A stretch of DNA of 64,000 bases from Sphagnum magellanicum. Taxonomy: Eukaryota; Streptophyta; Sphagnopsida; Sphagnales; Sphagnaceae. Below, piece by piece: positions 54,491 through 64,000 of this stretch (position 1 is its first letter; each line of letters begins with the position of its first letter). The stretch covers positions 62,001 through 126,000 of the forward strand of contig MU273446.1 in assembly GCA_021904315.1 (NCBI GenBank). The letters are read 5' to 3'. Below the pieces are notes generated by a model, which was not told the origin of the DNA, did not search any database, and saw only the letters and a list, made by a program, of their open reading frames with translations. A program made the position numbers and the translations under genes.

Positions 54491-56665
54491 AAATCCACAT
54501 CACATTGAATAACATCCATGGCATGAAAAGACCTGGGCATAACAACACAAGAGAATGTTTGAAACTTACAAATGCCTTCTCAATATTTTTACTATCAACC
54601 CAATATTCTTTCAACTTTTCCCATGCCCATTCGTCATAGTACGTAGGAGGCCCACACTATGGGTTTTTAACCCACCACTGCTTTAGCCTGGCACATTTTT
54701 GCTCATGAAGGATGCCAATGTTTTTTAAAGTGCACGGAGGGTGAGTGGAGGGCCATCCCTCTCAAACTCTTTATTAAGCTCCTCCCTTATTTTCTTCAAA
54801 TCCACATGTTAATGCACATTTATATATATTATCGAGTAGTCCAAATATCTATTACTTAACATGCAAATCATGTCATCCCACACATTTTCCCCCTTAGATG
54901 CGCCTATTATAACACCACCCTATTTTGTTGTAACAATTACAAGCTATAAGCCCTTGTTTCTTCTCAAGTCCTGTTTTTCCTCACGAGATCTCTAGGCCTT
55001 TTTTTCTGCCCTTCGAATCTCATTCTCCTTATGTTTTTTGCTCCTTTCTTTGGAGCTTGGGGAGTGTGTATAATGATTATGCGATACTATCATGAACCTA
55101 GGTAGTATTTGGAAACCACCATTGTCACAATGCCCCTTCATGTAGAAGACTCATGCCTTTGTCTTTTCTTACCCTATAAAGTTTAGACAAAAACATGAAA
55201 AAAAAAATCCTTCAAGAGCCATAAGGCATATCCACTTTCTTGTTTTTGCATTCTTGCCTACATTGGAGACCAAATAGCACGTATAGCATCCTCAACTCCT
55301 TACACCTATAATCATAATATATATTCGGCTTTGGCATGCTTGCCCTACAAAAGCTAAATAACGTATAGAATAAATTTGTAGGACTTCTATAGAATCTCTT
55401 GTTTGTAATTATACATTTGAAAGGAAACATACATGGGGGCTGGAATGTAGGTGTTGATTTTTATTATCTTGAATTGTGCTAATAACTTCCCGCAACTCAG
55501 CTCCCCCTTTCGTCAATGAAGACCCCCCATACGATGAAAATGACTTGAACTTTGAAGGTGTGTACATGTTCATGTCTTTGTCACCAAATGGAATACTTGA
55601 ACATGATGCATGGGCGTGTTTTATCTTGCAAAAACTTTATAAGCTTGATTATGAGTTTTTACTTGTGTACAAATGTTATCAGATTCGAAACACAACCTAG
55701 GGTACGAAAAGGTTACATGGTTGATGAGACACAAGTATGAGCGTAATTTTGTTCACTAAAACTCGAGCAAAACAAAATTGATGATTTAAAGGCATAAATA
55801 ACTACATGAAGACGATTACAACTTAGAAGACAAAGATGACCACAACGCACAAACAAAGGAGACTCCTGAACCTTCTACATGTGTCACGAGCTAGTAGTCC
55901 CAACATTCAAAATATGCACGCTTATAGGGTGTTTGTCTACCAATGGACATTCCCTTACACATGACCTTTAACATCTACATATGAATGAATAATTGGGGAG
56001 ATCTCGGGGTGATGATGGCCATACCTCATGGCTAACAAAATTACTCAACCTTTTTTTTAATCCCAATCAAGAAACTTGGAACCTTCCGCGAAGATTCAAT
56101 CACCAAGCATGCATGTATAGGATGTTGTAGACTACATGTAGTGAATCCTAAGGTTGAAGGTATATCAGAGCTTAAATGCAAAGATTGGGCTATCATTTGT
56201 TTGCGCCATCATATAAATTACACCTACCTCAACTTTTTTCATATTAGATAAAAGATTTCATAGCTTATTTATACATATTTTGGTGTTTGGTGTTGGAAAA
56301 GGGCTATCTTGAAAACCTTTTGCAACCAGAACACTTATCATGAGCCTACTAGGTTGTGTGCAAAGTAATTGAAAATGTTAGAAGGTTTGGAAGATGGTTG
56401 GAAAGTTCTTGCATTTGAGACGTGTTCTTCCACTACCTCCGAATCCTTGATGCATTCACTGAAAGGTGCATACACATTCTTGACATAGGAATTAGTTCAT
56501 TGGTATAGTTTGAATTAATTTACTCACTTGAAAGATGTATCATTTACATGTGTGATGTGAAACCCAAGTGCTATTCTAACTAAAGTTTGTAATTCCTATT
56601 TGTTTTTGGTTTGTTCAATAAGATGAATAATATTTTGTGTTGATGAAGATAAAAGGAATTTACTC
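54491..56665. other. Single-copy-looking DNA without recognised genes
   Basis: About 2.2 kb between A3 and copy B. Only short open frames (60-75 codons), none with a motif I recognise. I see no LTR, terminal repeat or RNA gene signature. Confidence 0.5.
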
Positions 56666-57164
56666 AAATAATTTGTGTTTGGTATTTGGTCAGCTTTTGT
56701 TACCTGTTTGAAGCCATTCCTATCTCTAATTAATACCCATTGAATTAAAACCACTAAGATTTATAGTCAAAGCTACACTTATGGATTAAGATAACAAACC
56801 AAAAAAACTTATTAATTAAACAAATTCAAAGACAATATAACCCTTTGTAGAGGAAAAAAGGCAAACACAACAACATAGTTCTGAAATGAATAGTGGTAGA
56901 AAATACTTGACCTCTTTTTGAAATTACTACATTTAGTGATACATCAAATTCCAAATACAAATCGGATTCATGTTTAAGTAAGTCACTTTATAGATTAAAA
57001 ACAAAACCTTATTCAAGTGGTTAATTGCATGTACCCATAATCGAACATCAGATGATGACATTCAGCTTTAAATGCAACAACTCTTAATCAACCTAGTCAA
57101 GGTCAACAACTTCTAAAATAGAATAACTATTTAAAATTCTTCCAACACAAGTCTAAAAATGATG

Positions 57165-57714
57165 TACATTGAAACTTTTGTACCAAGGATGCATAAGCTC
57201 CATAGACCCACATTTGATGAGATGGTGGAGGTTGGCTACAATGTTTTAGATCTTGTAATTGGAAACAAAGGAACTCCAACTTGTGCCTATACTTTTGCTC
57301 CCATTGACCAGCACCATGGGTATGATTGGTGCATACCTACAAATTACAAGTATTCAAATAATCAAATGTTATAAACAAGAGGTGCATGTGACTAAGTTTA
57401 GAAGACTAATCCATGTGCAAAAGAAGTATGTAGGCAAGAATTACAAACCAAGTGGGTTCAAAAGATTGACCATCCTCTTTCAAATAATCAAGTAGAACAT
57501 CATTAGCCTACACAAATAAGGCTTGAGTAATAGGTGCCAAAATGTATTAAACATTTGGATGGGAGTCCTCAAGAGGATTATTTTGGTAAGTTAAAAAGTT
57601 CCAAGGAAAATCAACAAAACATTACTAGAGATGTTGACTTGATGAAGTTGAATGGTTGTAAATGTGTGCTCCACACATCCTTGGGCATATTCATTATAGT
57701 CACGATTAACCACC
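57165..57714 (+). other. Copy B-only block outside the palindrome
   Basis: Present only in copy B in this window and with no mirrored partner in the right arm. A 71-codon frame at 57159-57374 (MMYIETFVPRMHKLHRP start) shows no motif I know and is followed by stops, so I do not call a gene. Confidence 0.5.
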
Positions 57715-59580
57715 ATTAGTACAAAACATGTCCCTAATCCACTAAACATTCCATTCAAGTTCCACTCAAATTGCACCAATTCCATTGGAGTGGATTATTG
57801 GAGATTTTTTATGGAAATGCTAGTGAAGTAGAATGCATAGGAAAGACCCCACTAAAATTCCACCATGCACCAACTCATTCCACTGAACTCCACTCTTGTC
57901 CACTTGGGACACCAAATATTCATTATTTATACCAAAATTAATTTTATAAAATTATATGTGGTGGAATCTAGTGGAGTTTGGTGGAATGGAACTTATCCCA
58001 TTCCACCATATATTAACTATAGTGAAACCTAGTGGATTGGATTGATGGGATAATTGGCCCAATGGAATTGTTGGTCTAGTGGATTAGCTTAATGGAATTT
58101 TTGGCATAGTGGTATTGTTGGTCTAGTGGATTGGCTTGGTGGAATTGTTGGCATACTGGATTTATTGATTTAGTGGATTAACTTGATGGAACCGTTGACT
58201 TTATATCATAATTATTGGTCTAGTAGAACTTTTGGTCTAATGCATTGGTCCATTATGTTGAACTTCAATAATTCATGAAGGTTAAGTGATGCATTAACGA
58301 TGGATGGTCAATGTCCTTAAGGATTAGGTGCATTCCATGAGTGGTTACACTTCGAGGTGGACACATATGGAAGCTTATATACATGGTGTAAACATGACTG
58401 TGTGTGATATAATGGTATTCCAATGTGTTTCAATTTGGCTGGTTTAGTATGGGTTTTAATTTGGGGATTGGGAAAACATGTTCTTTTTGCCACATATCCT
58501 AATTGCCACATTTTGCATGTACATGTCAAACCAAATTACTTCCAACAAATATGAATCTTATTCATTATCAATGGTTTGTTCATGAGTGTACTTGCCTTGA
58601 CTTTCAAGTGCATATGTCTTGGAACACATGCATTCAACACTTGCTTACACAACTATAATATTGTGGGTTGCATACATTTGTGCTTTATGAAAATCATACT
58701 TGAAAATCACATGAGAATTGAAACATGACCAAAATTAAACCTAAAAAAAATGGAAACAATGTTGTATTTGTTCATTCTCACATAAATTTTTGAATTGCTA
58801 ACAAAAGTAATCATTTCATGCCATACTTTCTTCTTATTGCCATCATTTACATACATGTCAAATAACCTACATCCAATAAAAAAATTGGCAAATCCCATCC
58901 ATTTTCAAAGCTTAAATTTTTTTTTCATAAACATACATGTTTCTTGAATGACCTTCCACTATAATATTTATGTTAACCATGCATTCAACACCCCATGGCA
59001 ACAAGCAAGTTGGATTGCATACATTTGCATGTGGTTGAAATCATACTTGGAAACTTCATCACACCCATGACAATAAGAAAGTTGGGTTGCATCCATTTGT
59101 ATGTGCTGCAAATCAAATTTGGAAACTAAATCAACACCGCATTGGTAGCAAGAAAGTTGGACTGCATCCACTTATTTGTGGTGCAAATTTCAAACTTGAA
59201 AATTGTACCAACACCCCATGGCAACAAGAAAATTGGGCTGCATCCATTTGTATGTGGTGCAAATCAAACCTAAAAATTACATTAGAGCTCGAGGGATTAG
59301 CAAACTTTGACAACTATTGGAAAGAAAATTAGATTTGAAAAGAAAGTAAAACATTTGAAAGGTATTGACCAAAATTCAAAAGGAAAAGACTATGATGGAA
59401 AAAGCTTCAAAAAACAAGTGGAAAAGCCTCAAGAAAACACTAAGAATAATAGAAAAGAAAGCTTCAATGGAACACCAAAACCGAGCTCTATGGGTTGTTG
59501 TCAAAAGGAGGGGCATAAACTTGGGGTCCAAAAGTTTTGGAGGGAAAAAAATTTTGAATTCGTCTACTAGACGTATATAA
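57715..59580 (+). repeat. Foldback unit, left inverted arm (copy B, complete)
   Basis: Mirrors 59830-61325. The outer edge shows aacatgtcccta near 57727 against the inverted gggacatgtt near 61318. The outer part is made of repeats of ggtctagtggattggcttgg type; the inner part has the 72-77 bp minisatellite (58995-59290). Confidence 0.83.
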
Positions 59581-59829
59581 AACTTTGCATGTACTAGTGT
59601 CTAATATACTAAATATCTTATATACCTAAAATACTAATATACTTGAAATAACATGGGTATAATATAAATATTACACATTGGTAACTATACTTATTAAAAA
59701 ATATTAAGTATGTATTGTTAATTTCAAGTATACTATTTTAAGCACACTTGAAGTATATTAAGTATGTTTCATGTATATAGGTGAAATAATATGTATTAAC
59801 ATGCCTAAAATGATATACGTATTATACAA
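59581..59829. repeat. AT-rich spacer of foldback unit (copy B)
   Basis: Matches 1798-2039 almost base for base. Confidence 0.7.
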
Positions 59830-61325
59830 AATTTAAACTCAATTTTTCCCTCCAAAACTTCTTCTCAACTTTGTGCCTCCTTTTGGCAACCCCCCATAGT
59901 GACAAGCTTTGGTGTTCCATTGAAGCTCTCTTTTCCATTCTTCATAGTCTTTTCTTGAAGTTTTTGCACTTGTTTTTTGAAGCTTTTTCCATCATAGCCT
60001 TTGCCTTTTGAACTTTAGTCAATACCTTTCAAATGTTTTACTTTCTTTTCAAATCTAATTTTTTTTCCAAGAATTGTCAAAGTTTACTAATCTCTTGAGC
60101 TCTAATGTAATTTTTAGGTCTAATTTGCACCACATACAAATGGATGCACCCCAATTTTCTTGCTACCATGGGGTGTTGGAACAATTTTCATGTTTGAAAT
60201 TTGCACCACATACAAGTGGGTGCAACCCAATTTTCTTGTTGCCACAGGGTGTTGACACAATTTTCAAGTTTTATTTACATCACATACAAATGGATGCAAC
60301 CCAACTTTCTTGTTGCACGGGGGTGTTGATGTAGTTTCCAAGTTTGATTTACATCACATACAAATGGATGCAACCCAACTTTCTTATTGCCATGGGTGTG
60401 ATAAAATTTCTAGGTATGATTTCAACCACATGCAAATGTATGCAATCCAATTTGCTTGTTGCCATGGGGTGTTGAATGCATGGTTAGCATAAATATTATA
60501 GTTATGCAACCCACATTGTTGTTATTATGGAAGTAGGTGTTGAATGCATGTGTTCCACCTTGAAGTGCAACCACTCATGGAACATGCTTAATTTTCACGG
60601 ACATTGGACATTATTAATGCATCATTTAACTTTCATGAACTATTGAAATCCAACATAATGGACCAATGACTTAACCCAAAAGTTCCATTAGATGAACAAT
60701 TATGATATAAGGCCAATGGTTCCACCAAGCTAATCCACTAAATCAATAATTCCATTATGCCAACAATTCCACCAAACCAATCCACTAGACCAATCTAGTG
60801 GGGTTTCACTACAATCAATGTATGTTGGAATGGGATAATTGAGTCCCATTCTATTGAAACTAGATTTGGGTGAAAGTGTCTAATGGTGTAGAACAAGAAA
60901 TGAAACATACAATTTTAAGTGTAATATTCTTTTGAGGTAGTTGCACAACAATTTTTCACATGGGCCAATTGTATATTCAAATCCATGGTTTAAACATTTC
61001 ACATAAAAAGTTTTTAAAATAACCTAAATCGATAGATAATTCCGATAAAAAATATTCACACCACTAAGAATTCATTACATGTCCCATAATGAAGTGAAAT
61101 TATGGTGGAAGTGATCCATCAATAATCATGGCCCAATGGTTTCAAATATCCATCCCATCGAGAATCCATTATGTTGCATGGTGGAGTGGAATTGTAGTGG
61201 ATCTATGGTGGAAGTGGTTCAATAATAGCCACGGTTCAATGTATTTAGTGAAGGTGCAGTGGTTTTGGTGAAGTCCAGTCCACTCATTTCAATTTAGGTG
61301 GAAGTGCGAATGGAAAGGGGACATG
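59830..61325 (-). repeat. Foldback unit, right inverted arm (copy B)
   Basis: Inverted counterpart of 57715-59580, with the minisatellite at about 60130-60480. Uninterrupted at the attaa site (about 60614) where copy A has the solo LTR. Lacks about 248 bp present at 2714-2961. Confidence 0.83.
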
Positions 61326-61520
61326 TTCTATAATAGTGCACTTGTTTTTTATTGATGCCATTTACTGTATGCACCTCATTTCTGGAAAATGTGGATGAAA
61401 TCCCCTAGCGTAATGGAAAAGGGATTGTTCTATAATATGCACTTGCTTTTTATTGATGCCATTTACTATATGCACCTCACTACTAGAAAATATGGATGAA
61501 ATCCCCCAGCTTCCTCTAGT
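61308..61520 (+). repeat. Tandem duplication of about 110 bp in copy B
   Basis: The segment from the aatggaaaggggacatgttc region to gatgaaatcccct occurs twice in a row, diverged by several bases. Copy A has it once (about 4215-4315). Confidence 0.85.
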
Positions 61521-61930
61521 TACAAAGTTCCTTGAAAAGAAAAAAGGTAGCCCCTTCCACACATCTAAATTAGTTTTGAACCATTGCCACTAGTTGGGTA
61601 GTCATCAACTTGAAGTAAGGATGTGAGATTATTTGAAAATATATTGTAAAGACTATATGTTACAAAAATTATATATTGCAAAGACCTATCATTATTGGGG
61701 ATTTTCATTATTGGGACTTTTTAAAAAAAATCTTATACAAACATTACAGCCAAAAACATTTTATCATGTATATGCTAGCAAAATGCCTCCACATAATGTG
61801 CAACAACTATTGGTAGCCCTTTCTTTATCTCAGTTTTAGAAGATTGAGAACAATTGCATGCCTTTACCTAAGGGACTGGACTTTTCTAGATGCAAAGCTG
61901 AAGGTTTTGTTATAATATGTGAAAAGGAGA

Positions 61931-64000
61931 TAAATTATAATCAATACACTTAAATGCACGGAAAATTTTCAATTGCCTAGTTATCCTTGATTTGAAACCT
62001 TTTACTTTTATGCAAAATCCTTGACATGGAGAAACCACCTCAGCTCTTTTTATACAATTTGAAGGAATGTATTGACTTATAGAAGAAATGGACAATGAAT
62101 CAATGTACAAGAGCTCTTGGCAATTGGATGCCATTACATATATGTTCATGGGCATGAAGTGTATAAGCATTTGTGCAAGGCAAAATTGCTTGTGCCTTGG
62201 CCACCTTCTTTGGTAAGGGCAACCTATCAGCTTCAAGCTCTTTCCAATCATGAACATCATGGCAATTACAATATGTTATTTTGCACATCCAACTAATCCA
62301 AAAGCACTTTCAACATGCAATGATCCATCTTACACTTCTCATGTAAAGTTGATATTTTCAGAGCAATTATCCTTGTAACATTGCACATCATGTCCTTCAT
62401 GTGTTTTTCCATCATACATGTGGAAAAGTGCAAATGAGCAACAAAACTTCAATTGGAATGTCAAGGGTTTGAAAGCAAATCCAAGTTCCACATCCATATT
62501 GGATATTTTTTAATTTATTTGCTACATGAGAAGCAATTAATTGTGCTACAAGAAAATATTCATAGAATAAATCTTTAACTTTATCCAAAACAATATTATG
62601 TGAATTGCAACCCCCATTAAAACAAAAGCAAAATAAAATCTTGAAAAACTAAAAGGAGCACAATTTCATGCCATGAACAAGTCCTCATCCCAAGCTGCAT
62701 GGGTTCCTTTTATCCATGCAATAAACATTGGCTTTGGCCAAGTCAGGCATTGGCACCTTGGCACTTCATTGTTGCTATAGAACAATGTCTATAGCTTTAC
62801 TACCTCCAACAAAGTTTGGATGTGATGTGTTGATATAGTCCATCTGCCAAGAATAGACCCATTCACACCATGTCAAACTACCATTTTGGAAGTAGATAGG
62901 ATAGATGATGGGCAATAATGACCAACTCCAATTCAAATAATCTTGAAAATTACCATCTATAATTTCATACTAAGGATGTCGATGTTGGATTGTTTTAGAA
63001 TTCTAAAATGCTAGGGCCACATTTGACAATATTTGAGGATATGACAAAGTGATTAGGGCATTTTACCATTATAGCATCTCAAATTTGTTTCTCAAGTGGT
63101 GCTAGCACGGTAGTGGTGTAGTGAGTCATTAAGGGTTAGACATACATTACCTCCATTTCAATGAGATGGTTATTCATAGTTTTTGTGCGAGCCAAACCCT
63201 ATAGTAAGAAACTTGCCACCACTTCCTCAATGCGCCTCTGCAAATGTGGAAAGCATTCTAGCTCATGTGTTTCACACCTATGTGATATCTGCAAAATGAA
63301 GCATCACCTAACTTATGGGGATTGCCTGATTTAAATTGATTTTTCTTCTGATATCTATCATGTATGTGATTGTAGAATCATTACCTATGAATAAAATACA
63401 AGAGTTGTAGATGAGGACATGGTTCCACACCAAACATTTCAAGGAAAAATTACCATGTGTGTTTCTTTTTGCAAATTGTGTTAACATTCCTTTACATGTA
63501 CTATTCAAAAAAATGTATGGATGCAAAGAAGCTCACCACTACAACTCTCACCATTTCAAATAGAAAATGCACTAGTCATATACAAGGTTGTAGATTTACA
63601 CAACATGCCTTATGCTCAAAAATGTGCTCATAACATCTCTTCTACAACAATTTCTATCCAAGACATAATAGAAAGTATACCTCCAAGCTCCTAACAAAAA
63701 TTGCTTGAAAGATGTAATGAATGTGTGTTAAATTATGACCAAAAGAAAATATGTTAGCAAAAAACCTTGCTCAACAATTGCATTTGGATTCCAACTCAAT
63801 TTTAAATGAATTTGAAGGATAATTGCACTAATAAGTCAAGACAAAGAAACAATTTTGTTTTCAATCCAATAACATTTTACTATGTTTTTCTTCCTTTCTG
63901 CAAGTGACCCATTGCAGCTACAACCTCCACTATGATTAAATCTTTGCAAAACAAGTATCTTGTTCAAATGTCAGGCAAAAATCAAGGTGAAAAAACTAGA
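61931..64000. other. Non-coding part of copy B
   Basis: Aligns to 23835-26728 minus the solo LTR. No gene, RNA or transposon signature seen. Confidence 0.6.

Larger units (their letters stand above)
56666..64000. repeat. Segmental duplication copy B
   Basis: Direct repeat of 1-4730 plus 23835-26728. It lacks solo LTR 3078-3537, the nest 4731-23834 and solo LTR 25078-25899, so it preserves the pre-insertion sequence at all three sites. It runs off the window's right end. Carries its own indels: 57165-58281 retained, about 248 bp lost at 60501, tandem duplication near 61310-61510. Confidence 0.93.

Noticed and set aside
57159..57374. 71-codon frame as a small gene
   Set aside because: No recognisable motif, frame closed by stops just downstream, absent from copy A.

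Overview
This window is plant nuclear heterochromatin built almost entirely from LTR retrotransposons stacked inside one another. I found no cellular protein gene, rRNA, tRNA or CRISPR array. A land plant is indicated by Ty1/copia elements with the plant gag-PR-IN-RT-RNaseH order, by Ty3/gypsy chromoviruses with a chromodomain, and by primer sites matching initiator tRNA-Met. I cannot name the species. Family names used below (copia-A, copia-B, gypsy-D, E, F) are local labels.

Substrate. The oldest layer is a segmental duplication in direct orientation. Copy A is bases 1-4730 plus 23835-26864; copy B is 56666-64000. Each copy carries a large foldback unit: two diverged inverted arms of about 1 to 2 kb around an AT-rich spacer, with a 72-77 bp minisatellite in each arm. 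Copy B keeps the empty sites for three insertions seen only in copy A (solo LTR 3078-3537, the nest 4731-23834, and solo LTR 25078-25899), so these insertions are ordered and their ends are well defined.

Copia nest, 4731-23834. Copia-A0 (+) lies in copy A. Into it went copia-A2 (-, 6576-17519), copia-B1 (+, 7099-16422, TSD aactt) into A2, and copia-A1 (-, 8799-14390, TSD agaag) into B1. Separately, copia-B2 (-, 17967-23247, TSD gaagt) inserted into A0. B2 has two 325-bp LTRs that I could not tell apart and one unbroken 1352-codon gag-pol frame. It is the only element here that looks intact. All the copia elements use a primer site matching the anticodon arm of initiator tRNA-Met (half-tRNA priming, as in Drosophila copia). 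Copia-A LTRs carry a variable array of telomere-like CCCTAA and AGCCGCC motifs just upstream of a TATA box.

Gypsy cluster, 25078-40164. This holds solo, truncated and fused LTRs of three related chromovirus families (D about 820 bp, E about 820 bp, F about 945 bp), with broken gag and pol pieces on both strands. All three LTR types share a 30-35 bp perfect or near-perfect palindrome whose paired positions change together between copies.

Right-hand nest, 42715-54490. A 3'-truncated copia-A3 (-) contains a solo gypsy-F LTR (45097-46047) and a full-length but mutated chromovirus H (+, 46277-53185, TSD gttga). Single-copy-looking AT-rich DNA without recognisable genes occupies 40165-42714 and 54491-56665. 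Apart from B2, every coding region has stops, frameshifts or deletions, many of them C-to-T or G-to-A changes as expected from decay of methylated DNA.
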